NCBI GenBank assembly: GCA_030544235.1
Contig: CM060465.1
Location: 32,929,488-32,993,487 of the forward strand
Length of the DNA: 64,000 nucleotides
Source: Lepturacanthus savala
Lineage: Eukaryota; Chordata; Actinopteri; Scombriformes; Trichiuridae
Direction of reading: 5' to 3'
The notes under the pieces were generated by a model, which made no database searches, was not told where the DNA came from, and worked only from the letters and a program-made list of their open reading frames with translations. The position numbers and the translations under genes were made by a program. Below, one piece after another: positions 13,180 through 24,770 of this stretch (within the stretch, counting starts at the first letter, position 1; each line of letters opens with the position of its first letter).

Positions 13180-13530
13180 CGCTCAGTTCTTTCCAGATAA
13201 AACAGATAAACAGAATGAGACGGCGGGAGATGACGCGGTGGAGGGAGTGGTGGTGGCGGTAACAGTAGTGGAGAGGAGGGATTTATGGCAGCAGATGAGG
13301 CTGAGAATGCCTTGGCAGAGTGGCTTTGATAACTTCCCTTCCTGGTCCACCGTACAATTAGAACACTGCCTCTGTCTCCAGGTCTGTCCCGTCCCTGCCT
13401 GGACAGTAATTACTGCAGCAGCTCACACACACAGGCAGGAAAGCTGAGAACGGCTGAGTGAGTGAGTGTTTGTGAATGGGCCCGTCTCGTTGGCGCTCCA
13501 TAACTCACTCGCAATTTCACTCTATTCCTT
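13180..13530. other. Candidate conserved noncoding island
   Basis: The segment is non-repetitive and higher in GC than its flanks, with unique text at 13280-13430. It carries no convincing ORF. Conservation was not tested. Confidence 0.25.
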
Positions 13531-15399
13531 ATTTTCAGGTATTATTTTTCCTTCATATTCTCAGATTTGTCTCATTATTGGCTCATTATAGTGTAGAGTA
13601 TATATCGAATCATTAGCGGAGTCTATGACGTGATCAAGTATCAACAGTGTTTTCGCTGCCAGAAGAGGGAGACAAAAGGTCTGCACTATAGCTTTAAGTA
13701 ACGTTATTAACTACTGAGCCAACATATCACGTTCCGTCCAAAACGACACCAAATCTATTGCTTTTTTTTGCTATAAACCAAAGCCTTTCATACTTGTATT
13801 TTTTTTACACCTGTAGTATTCTCATGTTCTGCTGTTGAAATCAACTGTTATGCGGAAAGAGCCCTATTGTGTGAGTGTTTTCTGTCACTATTTGTTGTTA
13901 CAGGTGACATTTCCTACAGTGAATTTTGGCTGGATTGAAACAGTAGATTCAGCCTGATAAATGCAAATATTTGTCCCTGACTGACATAGATCCTGTGCAC
14001 ACCTGGAGTTAACATCCTACTAGGATTGGGTGGGATCTTTATTTCATACCTTCCTGACATTTTATTGGGATATAACTTATTTGACAGTACTTATATATAT
14101 ATTTTTTTTAAATGTGTAAAAAAAAATCATAGAAGCTGAGCTGCTGGTGATAGAAGTCATTGTAGCCTACAATACTATGTGTCTTAATAGGCAATAGACT
14201 GAGGTTTAAATTCTTATGGACCATAGAATAATGAATAGATAGGAAAGCAGAAAATAACTTCAACTTCCTCCTAACACTGATGGGAAAGCTCCTTCTTCCT
14301 GCTGCATCACTGAACGAATCACTGCTGACTTCCAGCTGTGAGTAAGTTCACATCCACTCCTGAGGAACTTTATAATAGCTGTGACTCATACACTACAACA
14401 TTCTCAAAAGAAAAAAAAACCTAAAGAAAGATGAATGTCTGCATTTTTTTTACAGTATTAGAAGTCATATGTCTCAGAATTAATGAATACCCTGATATAC
14501 ACTTCCATTAGAGTGTAAAGCTCCATATCACAGCACTAACATGTTACTTCCCAGCAATTTCGTTATAATTCAAGTTTTGCTGCTAGTTTATTCCTTATGC
14601 CAATACAGGCTACTGTGGGCGGCTGCAGTCAATGCCAAAACAACAAACTGAGTGCTGCTGTCCTTTATTCTTTGTGAGGAGAACCACACTCTACATACGA
14701 GCTGCAGCATTGTACTCCAAGACACGTTCACAGAACCTCAGGAAATCCCAGCACTATCATCTAACAGAACAGAATCTGAGCCAAAACGTATTTATTTAAA
14801 AACACATATCGTTAACATATTATCATTATAATATACAAGTAAAAGGTTATAAGTAAGAGATGTATCAGAAGTTTGCCAAACATTAAAAAATCTACTTAAG
14901 CTTCCACTTTTCTATAGGAATACATATTTCTTACAGCACTGCCCTAGTTTAAAAACAAACAAATATATTTCAATGAACAGATCAGTCTATATTAAATGTG
15001 TTTTTATTTTATTAGGCTACATATTTTTTCATGTTTTATGTTAGTGACTATACAGATTAAATAACATAAGTTGCTGCATCTTTGGGTCAATCTGGTTATT
15101 GTGTTTGTGATAGTGGAGCTTTGACTTAAAATTATTTAGTCTCAGTACAGTCTGATCGTTGTGTTCCAGGTGCAGAATGATTGTACTGTCTCCTCAGAAG
15201 CTTATATGTCTGAGTCAAAGTTGCCAAATCTAAACTGTCCAGACTTGACTTTGTCCAGCCATACATGAGGTTTTGACTTAGTCTTGTTTATTTGTATCTA
15301 AGCTAATTGCTTCTGAAAAAAAAGATCACAAAAGGAGGGCCTCTTCTCTGTTTTCTTTTCTGTATATGTTAATCATGTTTTATTCAGTCGAGCAGTTTT
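13531..15399. other. AT-rich intronic sequence with one transposon-end remnant
   Basis: At about 13990-14020, gtgcacacctggagttaaca resembles the terminal repeat of the transposon at 50786-51930, so it is probably a solo remnant. Nothing else is recognised. Confidence 0.45.
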
Positions 15400-15720
15400 A
15401 AGTTTTGGCGGGGGAGCTGTGGCGCCGTGTGACTGGAACAAATGACAGTTTCATATCAGCTCTGGTTTATGCACACAGAGAACAAGAGGGCAACGAGGAA
15501 CACTCTTACATTTAAAAGGTCGAGTAGAGTGATTCCACCTCCGTTTGAGTGTGTGTGTGAGCGTGTGTGTGTGTGTGTGTGAGTAAGCAGCCCGGGTCAG
15601 GAACTGCTGCTTGCTTGCTGCTATAGTGGGATCAGATGACTGTACACTGAGAGTTCACAGGCCCAGGAGGAGATGAAAGATGATCAGAGAGCTTGGTGGG
15701 TGCAGCGGGGTCTATGATTG
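15400..15720. other. Moderate-GC block with GT microsatellite
   Basis: It contains interrupted GT at 15548-15581 and unique sequence on either side. No ORF is supported. Confidence 0.35.
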
Positions 15721-16799
15721 GTCAAATTGACCCTCCTAATGTTCTCTGGTGAGATGAGACATTGGAGGGGAGTGTGTCGAGGTGAATTATGGGCCTGTGT
15801 CACTGTTCTTAAGCACCCAAATTATACGCTTTTGTTCAACACTTTTTTTGTATCAACAAAAAACAACACTGTTTTCGGTGTCATTTTAATGTTGTTTGAC
15901 AGCTGTTTCAACAAAAAAATCTAAAAGTGTTTGAGGCCCTGGGGCTGTATAAGTTACAGTAAAACCTGGCTATGTCATCTCGGCATTTCGAGTCAATATC
16001 AGTTTCATGGACACTGTTTTCTGTATTCTGCGATAGACCGCATTACCACTGGTGACATCACATTAAAAAAAACATATCACTTGCTTTTGTTGTCTATATT
16101 TATCAGTGATGCCTTTTAACATTTCTTAATGTTGTTCTGGCGTGGTTTAAAATGAATGTGAGTGATACTTTTCCCAGGTCTACGACTGAGAGCAGCCTGA
16201 TCTGCTGATCTTGAGATTGTGCTGCGAAAGACATGAAATCTAATTTGAGAAGGAGAACAAATAATAGCCAGAGAACATTTGGGACAATGTTGAAAACAGG
16301 AGCAGCTGCCAACCTTCAAAACAGAACAGAGGGAACTGAGAGTTCAATTCATAAGCCCAGAAGATATAAGAAAACTCCCAAATCAAACAAACCTTTTTTA
16401 TATACACTAAAGAAAAAAATGTTGATTTGCAACAATATCCTAAAGTGCTAATGCACCATGCTATTAGTAACTAAAGAACAGTGAATAATTTTATAGTCCT
16501 AACTTAGAGCCAAATTTCATAACACAAATATGACACTCATGCATGGACATGCACAATTTGTTGTAACTGATGTAATACTGCCATATAACAACACTGACCT
16601 AATAACACTACACAGTCTGCAAGCCAGGGTAATGAATATGATGAAAAATGACTTCCAACACTACTCCACACTGACAGACAGGAAAAACAGACACGCTGGC
16701 CCACCGCCCGGAGCATTAAATGACAGGCTGAAGTTCAGAGGCATTTATTTGTCATAATACTAAACTAACTTGAGATCAGCTGATATCTGTCAACATGCT
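15721..16799. other. Unique intronic sequence, no feature seen
   Basis: Several open frames of 60-75 codons overlap on both strands with no recognisable domain. Confidence 0.5.
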
Positions 16800-16829
16800 T
16801 CACCTAACATTGGCATGATACAGTGACTG

Positions 16830-17260
16830 AGCGACTGTGTCGGCAACGCTCACATCAAACGGAAAAGCCGGGGAGACCGTGACAAAAACAGAAAACAGAG
16901 AGAAAAAGAGGCCGAACAAGAAAAAGAAGACGAAGAAGAAGAAGAAGTGCGGGATTCATCCTGTTTTCAAAGAGCTCGGGTTATGAGAGCGGTTTATCTG
17001 TAACAAGGCGCTGGGAAACGGTGCGAGGGCCATAATTGGATGCTTGTCCCCGGCCAATTTTTCAGGGCAAATTATCAACGCATGGGTTGGATTGCTGGGA
17101 CCACATTGTGGAGGTGGGAACAGTGGGAGCTTTGAGGGGCCAGCGTGACACGTTAATAGAATCATTTAGCACACTGGGATAACGACAGCATGTGATGGAT
17201 GGAGCAAAGGCCCATCAGCTGCTGCTGCTGATTTACTGCAGAGGTAACACTGCTGAAGGT
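16830..17260. other. Candidate conserved noncoding island
   Basis: After an AAGAAG-rich stretch (16915-16947), the sequence 16955-17165 is non-repetitive, with motifs such as gggccataattggatg and tatcaacgcatgggttggat. It is flanked by short CTG/CAG runs at 17218-17232 and 17265-17280. It lacks coding features. It looks like enhancer-type DNA, but this is an impression only. Confidence 0.3.
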
Positions 17261-18014
17261 GTGGGCAGCAGCAGCAGCTGTGTGTGTATATAATAATGTT
17301 AAATATACACATGGCAAAAAAATCTTCTTGGCGAATTGGACAGAACCATGTCTATCGCTGTAGAAAAATGATGACTGGGCCATGTTGCTTTTGGAAAGCC
17401 TGCTACGCTGTGCCATCTCGGCTTCGGACTGCCCCAACTCCCAAAAACAAACTGTCAGTCACAGCCCTGCTGCTGGACTCCCCATTTCCAAAATGAAAAA
17501 AAAGAGCTAGAAGCGTAGTTAACATTGAACTGTAATCTGATACAGAACATGCTTCAGAATAACAGCTATAGAAATGTAAATGTAATCAGTTCAAGCTTTG
17601 TATTTGTTGATATTTCAGAGAGTGATATATGCACCGCTTCAAAGTTGAAGATTGTAGAGAAAAGTGGAATAATCTAAATGGTGCATGCTGGTATTATCAT
17701 TACTGAGTTTCTTTGCTTTAACTTATCATTATGAAGTGAATGTGATTGCACAGAGAATAATGAGATTAGACTGGTTCCATATAAGCCTCGCTTTCACAAT
17801 GCAATTCACTCTGCCACCAGCCGGGATCACCCGAGAAATAAAGGCCCAATTTACCGCACAAAATTGGATTAGACAATAGACTCAATGAATGAACAAACTC
17901 AGGCACTTTGCTCCTCGTGTTAGTTCTAATGTCGGTACTCAGCCTCCACCCGACACCAGCCCTGGATGGAGTTACTTGTTTGTGAAGTGATAAAATTACT
18001 CAAACCAGGTTCAT
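17261..18014. other. Unique intronic sequence
   Basis: No gene or repeat is recognised. Confidence 0.5.
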
Positions 18015-18019
18015 TGTAC

Positions 18020-18245
18020 AGTTGCACTTATATCAAGTTATTTTCCTGATTGGGGTCAATTTGGTCAAGTTTTAAGAAAACAAGACTAACATTTTTTTAA
18101 AAACAAGAGTAAGAAATAAATCAAGAAAAAATGGAAGTAAGATACACTATCTGCCAATGGAATAAGATAATAAGCCTTAATATTGGATTAATTGCACGAA
18201 AAACAAGATATTTTCACCTGATAAGACTTAATTTTTTGGTAGTTT
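18020..18245. mobile_element. Palindromic MITE family C, copy 2
   Basis: It contains ctatctgccaatggaataag, ttaatattggattaattg and gatattttcacctgataaga, with the mirrored half ggtcaatttggtcaagtttt at its left. Confidence 0.7.
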
Positions 18246-18892
18246 TGTGTGTATACTTGCACCTAAAATATGGAGAAATGGGGAATTTTGGTGGACTAAT
18301 TCCTGAAATCATAGAAATGAAAGAGTCTCTTTTTTTCTGCAGGGACAATGTTAGGTGACCAGCAGCTAAAGCTGTTTCATAGTTTGGCAGGAACTCTACT
18401 GGTTGAGTCATCTGTAAAAAAAAACAAAAAAAAACAAGAAAAAAAAAACATGGGCAACTGTTTTGAAGTTGTATGATATAACAACAAAAAAAAGTTTTAA
18501 ATGTATTTGCATTTGCCAATGTGTCAGGCTGACTCTTTGGATCGCATTGTGTCCAATTTGGGATGTCAGCTAGTATTATGTAATGTTTTGCTCCTGATTG
18601 CAACAACAAAGCTTTTTGAATATGACACAGATCTGATTTGTGCCTCTGGCTGCCATGTCCATCACAGCTAAGGCCAGTGAGGCTAGTCATTCTGCAGAAT
18701 TTACAGCCATTTGCAGTGGCAATGGAATAGAAGAGAAAATACTAGTAAAACATGTTGTAATGTTATGGTCAGCAGTTATAGTTTTTTTAACCTTTTAAAT
18801 GTGTGTTAAGGGGAAAATACTGCAGCTCCTTTATATGAATGATGATCATTTTCAGATGTGCATGGGGGAAAAGGGGACAGTTGCTCGGTTTT
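18246..18892. other. Intronic sequence with A-rich stretch
   Basis: The A-rich tract 18415-18450 drives a long but meaningless minus-strand frame. No gene is seen. Confidence 0.5.
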
Positions 18893-19083
18893 GTGCCCTA
18901 ATTGTTAAAAAGTGCACCCTAAAGTACCCTTTTAAATGCCAAAAATATGTATCAAGGTCTAAAGTACACTAAAATGACCTTTTTAAACATTTAAACCTGC
19001 GCTAAAGTGCCCTTTTAAATGTCTAAATATTCACTAATTTGTCCTTTTAACCATCTAAACATGCACTAAAGTGCCATCTTGGG
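18893..19083. repeat. Minisatellite related to the 9.1-kb tract, inverted
   Basis: About five degenerate copies of a roughly 32-bp unit (gcactaaagtgcccttttaa) are present. Their reverse complement aligns with the unit at 9105-9500. Confidence 0.65.
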
Positions 19084-19919
19084 TGGTGAAAGCACACATA
19101 CTTCAGATTCCACTGGGACCAAGAAAATGCTATGAAACATTACAATTTTATGTTGGACCCTTTTCTGCTCCATATGTTTTGAGCTAAAACTGCATGTCAT
19201 AGAAAAAGCTTGGATTATCTGGCAGTAACGTGATGTTAAAATGCGACAGAAACACAGGAAATTCTGGGGCGAGGCCCCCACAGTACCCCCCAAGGGAATT
19301 ATTTCCTTTTTGCATCCATGTTTCTGTGTGTTCTTGAATATCCACAAGTTAAATCTACACATTTCTGATCATTGAGCCTCACTATAAAATAACAAACTAC
19401 CTTGAGTAGTCCAGTTAGACTACATTCATACATACATAAACATACATAAAATGCATTGTCGGTGCCCCTGCCCTTCAAAAAATCTGTGCATGCCACTGAT
19501 CATTTTAATTATAAACTACAAAGCCTGTTCTGATATCACTCCACTTCCACTTAAATCACTTGTTGTAAACAGCAAGCTAATCATGGTCAGAGCTAGATGT
19601 AAAAGCTCAGTATGGCCCAGTATGGGACTGGGTGTGTAGGAGCCTGAGTAGACGGGTGTTTATGCTATTGCTGGACCAAAGCCAGTCCAGGAGGGAGGAT
19701 ATTTCATAGATGAAATCCTCTCCATGCAGGAGGTGAGGTAGCCCGGAGCTGTCAAGAGTGGTGCTTGTCCAGCGCTGCGTGGTGCACAACTGCTGCACTC
19801 TGGGAAACACAAGCTCACATACACCACGCACAAAAGCTCATATGTATATTCAACGCTCCTCTTCACAGATAAGGATACACATGCTCACACAAAGACGGCC
19901 TCCAACACATGCACATAAC
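19084..19919. other. Unique intronic sequence, no gene seen
   Basis: The block at 19600-19830 is higher in GC but no protein family was recognised in any frame. Confidence 0.4.
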
Positions 19920-20280
19920 AAGGGAGGGGTGGTGGGTTGGAGGGGGGGCAGTGGTGCAAGAAAAGGGAAAGAGCGAGAGAAAGGGCAGTTGGAGAAAGAG
20001 TGCAAGATAAAGAGATTTAAAAAAGGGCTTCGCAAATAAAAGAAAAGTCAGTTACACACGGGGAGCGAGGAGGGCAGGGAAAAAAGCGCTGAAAAAACAA
20101 AAATCAGTGAAAAAAAAAAGGACAGAAAAGGAAAAAAAAAAGAGCCTGCCTTCAGCGTTGGGGTGGGAGGAGTGAGAGGGAGAGGCAGCAGAGAGGAGAA
20201 AGAGGACAGAAAGAAAGAAAGGAAAAAAAGAGATATGGAGAGAAAGAGCAGAGGAGGAGGAGAGTGTCAGGGCTAGGGGT
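19920..20280. repeat. Purine-rich (GA/GGA/A-run) low-complexity region
   Basis: The plus strand is overwhelmingly A and G over about 360 bp, including A-runs at 20109-20118 and 20132-20141 and GAAA runs near 20211-20230. Strand asymmetry of this kind can form triplex DNA. Confidence 0.75.
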
Positions 20281-20530
20281 GATTAAGCCCGGGGTCTCCT
20301 CTCTGCAGAGACACGTGCGCAGACTTAATCAAGTCGACGCCAGCCAGCCACATTTCCACATTACTCCCTGGCCGCCTGCCTGACAGGTCCGAAAGAGGGA
20401 AGGGAAGAGGAGCCTCCCTCAAATCAACCTACCCCTTCTCCTCCTCCTTCTCCTCTTCCTCCTCCCTGTCTTCCACCACCCCCAGGACCCGGAGCGATGC
20501 CAGAACACATGTGAGCGGCGGTGGAGGGAG
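20281..20530. other. Candidate conserved noncoding island
   Basis: The segment 20282-20395 is GC-rich unique sequence between a purine tract and a pyrimidine tract (20430-20465). No ORF is supported. Confidence 0.25.
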
Positions 20531-20792
20531 TGGACGGGTGTAAGTTAGGGAGCAAAGAGCAGAAATACTACTCACTCCAATAAATGAAATGTTATTAGCT
20601 GGGAGTACCCAGTCCTCCCCCTGAAACCTCCGCTGGCTCCGCTTTTGTCCCGTTGCCGGTGGAAAGGAGGTTGGCATGATAAAATTACCTTAGTTTGAAG
20701 AAAAAGCATATAGAGTACATACTTACTGTCTGTATGAACTTTTTCTTCATTAACTCTAACTAAAAGATTATTCTTTGTATAATCAACTATCA

Positions 20793-21708
20793 TAGTAGAG
20801 CAGATCATGGACAAAAAATGGGTTTTTACTGACACAAATGTCTGCTTTGGTGTATTTTAGACAAAGTCAGGACCAACAGTACGGCCACGCTTGTATGAAG
20901 AATCTCAGCAGGTGAAAAGAGAACAGAAATACATAACTCTTCATAGTATGGCGTGACCTTTAACAGCTTTATGACATACTGCGCCAATTGAAAAATGGCC
21001 TGTAGAAAAGTTTGTTTGTTTTTTCCCCCAAAGAAAAGTTACTTAGGTCTCAGATTGAATAAAATAATCTTTAAGTTCAAAGTAATACAAGTGGTTATGA
21101 TGAGCATTCGTCATAACATTGAGGAGAGAAACACAGAATATCTGCAGTTTGTCAAAGAGAAGTCAGATCAGCCTTTGTTTCAGAGAAATATACTTTTTTT
21201 TCAAAATGGCCACCAACAATACACTAAAGCCCAGAACGTTTCACATAACATACACACACAAAAACATTTGTCCTTGTAAGACAATTCTCTGTATCATCAC
21301 TCAATATCTTTGTATGCAAAATACTTCTCATATTGCAGTCAGTTGTTATTTTAATGTGCCTTTAAAATGTTGCTTTTTTACTAAAAATGTGTGTAATTTG
21401 CTGCCAAAACCTTCATATGTATAAAGCAATTGTTTATTAGACTTGATACCTGTTGATTTGGATCTTTTGATCTTAATAATGTAAAGTTACACACCAACTT
21501 TGATATTATAGTTAGAATAACAGAAGAAGAAGCAAAGTTATAGTGTTTAGTGTGTATTCAAAAAAGTGTATATCTCTGAAATAAAGGCTGATCTGACTTG
21601 TCTCTTTGGATGAATTTATTGCTAGAAGCCTCATCTACTTTCACACCAAAGGAGACATTTGTGTCAGAACTTAGCAGCAGTAAAATGTCCCTTAACGCCT
21701 CTTCTGTC
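20793..21708. mobile_element. Repeat family A, copy 2
   Basis: The left end begins catagtagag... and carries tttactgacacaaatgtctg. The right end (about 21568-21708) carries the inverted counterpart gtatatctctgaaataaagg through cccttaac. The interior 20995-21590 matches copy 1. It is about 0.9 kb with no intact transposase frame. Confidence 0.7.
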
Positions 21709-21719
21709 AGTTATTAATG

Positions 21720-22842
21720 TAGTGATTCTCATATCTGGAGGTTACTTTCATGAGGAGATTCTGTTTTCATCTGTCTATTTATCTATAAAAAGGGAATATG
21801 GAAAAATGACTTGGGGCTGATTTTGGTGGAGCTTGGTGGTGGGGTGTAGAACTGACCAAGGACAAACCCATTACTTTTTTGGGGAGGATCCCACTTATGA
21901 AATTTGCAGAACGATGTTTTAAGTGGCTATTAGAGGCTCCTGCTGGTCAGTGGAATGTTAATAGTTGAATGAGCAGTTGACAGAAGTCTGCCCCGGTGAT
22001 TCAGCGAGGCACCACCCTAATAGCTTTGGAAATACAGCCACGCATAATGGTTTTGCTGCGTATTTGCATGTCAGATAGAAGGGTGACCATTGGCCTTTGT
22101 GAAAGCATGCACTCAGCCTTGTTTTGTAGTTGTATTTCATAATAATTTTTACGTATGATATGAATGATTGTAATTATGTTTATTATGTAATCACATAAAA
22201 AGTTTAAAATACACATTCAAATATCACTTTCAAACTTGTACTTTTTTTTTTTACTCCCCATTCAAAAAAAATATACTGTACAACTTTCTGTCTCGCTCTT
22301 CTCTCCTTCACTGCACCTATTTCATGCTTCATGTTCTTTCTTCTCTCCTCGCTGGAGGCCAAGTGGCTCCAGGCCCAAGGTGGGGTATAGTGATGTTTAA
22401 TAAGAAGCTTAACTCCAGCACACACGACCTACACAGGCATCTACACTATAAAAAATGTCCCAACTAAAAGTAGATTTTCCTTGCAGTCAGAATGTGGATT
22501 GGTGACTTAAACCTATGTGGATCTACAGCGTCTCTACATTAGTGCAACAACACAAACAACCAGTGGAGTGCTTATGTAGGGTAATGTGATCTAGAAATTC
22601 AAGCAAAGGTTAAGTTCAAGGCATGGAATATTAGCAGACAGAGCCGTGGATGCCTCCTGTTGGAAAAGGAAGACATCACAGCACTCTGCAAGATGCAAAA
22701 CATATTTAAATATGTTTTAAATCATTGTTCTCTTTTTATTTGCCTAAGAATTGAAATATTCAAAGGAAATACTTAGAAATATTTAACAACACTGGATAAT
22801 TACTAATTAAAATAACAGCAAACATCACAGATGTTAGCTACT
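21720..22842. other. Unique intronic sequence
   Basis: No gene is seen. A T-run at 22244-22253 and A-runs are the only simple repeats. Confidence 0.5.
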
Positions 22843-22887
22843 TACACTACCATTGAAAAGTTTGGGTTCACCCGGACAATTTAATGT

Positions 22888-23247
22888 CAGTCAGTCAGTC
22901 ATTTTCTATACCTGCTTATTCCTCATTAGGGTCGCAGGGGTCTGCTGGAGCCTATCCCAGCGCGTTACGGCGAGAGGCAGGGATACACCCCAGATGGTCA
23001 CCAGCCAATCGTGGGGCACACACACCATTCACTCACACCTACGGGCAATTTAGAGTCGCCAATTAACCTCAGCATGTTTTTGGACTGTGGGAGGAAGCCG
23101 GAGTACCCGGTGAAAACCCACGCAGACGCGGGGAGAACATGCAAACTCCACACAGAAAGGTCCCAGACCCAGGACTAAGGAGGTCTTGAACCTGCGACCT
23201 TCTTGCTGTGAGGCAACAGCGCTAACCCCTGCGCCACCGTGTCGCCC
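22888..23247 (-). mobile_element. tRNA-derived SINE (V-SINE/DANA-type), nested
   Basis: On the minus strand the head reads as a tRNA-like pol III promoter: box A TGGCGCAGGGG (complement of 23226-23236) and box B GGTTCAAGACC (complement of 23182-23192). A conserved central domain follows (tgtgtggagtttgcatgttc). The 3' tail is a GACT repeat (complement of 22888-22900). A perfect 12-bp target-site duplication, acaatttaatgt, lies at 22876-22887 and 23248-23259. The copy is about 360 bp and looks full length. Confidence 0.9.
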
Positions 23248-23306
23248 ACAATTTAATGTTTTCCATGGAAAGTCACACTTTTATTTACTACCATGAGTTG
23301 TAAAAT

Positions 23307-23436
23307 TGTCTCTCGGCTGGCCTGGGAACGCCGGCGTTCCCCTGGAAGAGCGGGACAAAGTGGCCGGGGAAGTCTGGGCTTCCCTGCTGAAGCTGCTGCC
23401 CCCGCGACCCGAACACGGATAAGAAAACGAGACGAA
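23307..23436 (+). mobile_element. LINE 3'-end fragment, nested
   Basis: The text ctgggcttccctgctgaagc, tgctgcccccgcgacccg and cggataag is typical of the 3' untranslated end of fish non-LTR retrotransposons. It is a 5'-truncated insertion with a 9-bp duplication, ttgtaaaat, at 23298-23306 and 23437-23445. The exact LINE clade is uncertain. Confidence 0.75.
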
Positions 23437-23717
23437 TTGTAAAATGAATAGAAAATGTTACTATATTAACCTTCTGATGCAATGAGCAAACACATAGTAC
23501 CATTAGAACACTGGAGTGATAGTTGATGGCAATGGGCCTCTATACACCTATGTAGATATTGCACCAAAACAGACATTTACCACATTAGCAATGTATAGAG
23601 TGTATTTCTAATTAGATTAAAGTTATTTTCATTGAAAAAAATAAGGAAATATCTAAGTGGCCCCAAATAGTTGGACGGTAGTGTATATTCTATGGTTTCA
23701 GGCAGCTAGCTATCACA

Positions 23718-23882
23718 GTGGCACAGAAGAACATTTCTGATTTCTTTGTTAAACCACCGGTTTTGGATCCGGGAAAGCATCCCGATACCGACCGCCTAAG
23801 ACTAGTTTTGACTCAGCGATCGGCGTCAAGAATAGACGGCGGCGCCTTCGTGCAGAGCTGCTGCCACTGGCGAGGGATTTAG
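23718..23882 (+). pseudogene. Transposase-like N-terminal fragment with PIP-box-like motif
   Basis: The frame is open from the left flank and reads VAQKNISDFFVKPPVLDPGK onward to a TAG at 23880-23882. It has no ATG; the codon before AQKN is GTG. QKNISDFF (23724-23747) fits the PCNA-interacting pattern Qxx[ILM]xx[FY][FY], and short Q...FF motifs of this type occur near the N-terminus of some TTF-finger/hAT-type proteins. The following residues are basic. Identity with any family is not established. It may be a decayed exon, or may belong with the frame at 24070. Confidence 0.3.
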
Positions 23883-24069
23883 CACGCTAGCTGCGTTCAA
23901 AGGGCCTTTCCAGGCTCTTAACTTTGTTTTTCCTGGTAGGCGTTTTTGAAGAGAGACTTTCATGCGTGCGTTCACACCAGCTTGGTTTGATATATAGCAG
24001 TGGCTGGTGAGAGTGATTGAGTTTTGTGTTTTTCTTGACTGAAAGCGGTGGGTAAAAAAAATCTTATCA

Positions 24070-24315
24070 ATGCAGACAGTTTTAGGTCAGACTCCATTCA
24101 TGACAGGCGGATTTTTGGAAACTGCCATGAAAGCCGCTGAAAAACTCGAGGAACATGAAAGATTCAAGATGAACATCGATTTGATTCAAAGACACGCTGC
24201 TTTTGTAATGTGCTTATCGATTCCCTCCTGTATGATGCTCTTGCCAAACATCAGGAAAACTGCACGGCAGCTTTTGGAACTACTGTTTGAAAAATCTATT
24301 TATCGTGAATGCTAA
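24070..24315 (+). CDS. Unrecognised 81-residue ORF, possibly transposon- or retrogene-derived
   Basis: This ATG-to-TAA frame has non-repetitive composition and an alternation typical of helical protein: residues 17-36 (ETAMKAAEKLEEHERFKMNI) are charged and amphipathic, residues 44-57 are hydrophobic with Cys and Met, and the end is again amphipathic (RKTARQLLELLFEK). No domain is recognised. It lies 188 bp downstream of the PIP-box-bearing fragment on the same strand and antisense to kcnq1. It may be a relic of one element with that fragment. A chance frame cannot be excluded, but it is less repeat-like than any other frame here. Confidence 0.3.
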   Translation: MQTVLGQTPFMTGGFLETAMKAAEKLEEHERFKMNIDLIQRHAAFVMCLSIPSCMMLLPNIRKTARQLLELLFEKSIYREC

Positions 24316-24439
24316 CCTTAATCCTTTTCCAGCATCTCAATCTTAAAAGCTTCTTCCCACAGATCTATCAGCAGGTGATAAAAATAATACACCACTCTAC
24401 AGTTACATAACCAGCCTTCATGTGTAACTTTTTTCATTA

Positions 24440-24770
24440 CTTGGGGTGTCACCATTCTCCGAATCTACAATTTAATGTCACTTTTGATTTTTAAGGTCAC
24501 AATCACAGTAGCAAAGATGAAACAGATGATGAGCTGAGGAGCAGCCAGCTGAGTCAGGATCAATTGTGGAAGCAGCTGGTATTTATAGAGCAAATAGTGT
24601 ATGTGTGGGTATGGTGGTCCCTGGACCCGAGGAACTCAGTATTTATCTCATAAATAAAATCAAATAAAAATCAGTCTGGGCTAATCCCCCAATGTCTTGA
24701 ATTCCTAGCAAAACTCCCGGTCATGATTCAATTCAATTTTTTCGATTTAAACATTCTACTTGTAGAGCTC
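24440..24770. mobile_element. Scattered fragments of an interspersed repeat
   Basis: Phrases such as ggggtgtcaccattctccga, ttttaaggtcacaatcacag and attcaattcaattttttcga resemble a fish repeat that begins 'ggtgtcacgattctcc'. It is interrupted by unique sequence. Confidence 0.4.

Larger units (their letters stand above)
22845..23683. mobile_element. Tc1/mariner-derived MITE hosting two nested retroelements
   Basis: The left end cactaccattgaaaagtttg and right end (complement of ttggacggtagtg) form terminal inverted repeats flanked by TA at 22843-22844 and 23684-23685. The right half (ctatacacctatgtagatat, aatgtatagagtgtatttct) is the subterminal sequence of a Tc1 lineage known from many teleosts. 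Without its two insertions the element is only about 330 bp, so no transposase remains. Confidence 0.85.

Noticed and set aside
18214..18690. 158-codon minus-strand ORF
   Set aside because: It crosses an A/T homopolymer tract and a MITE fragment. There is no domain or splice evidence.
23182..23236. A tRNA gene (box A and box B present)
   Set aside because: The boxes form the head of a SINE with target-site duplications, a central domain and a repeat tail; no complete cloverleaf is seen.
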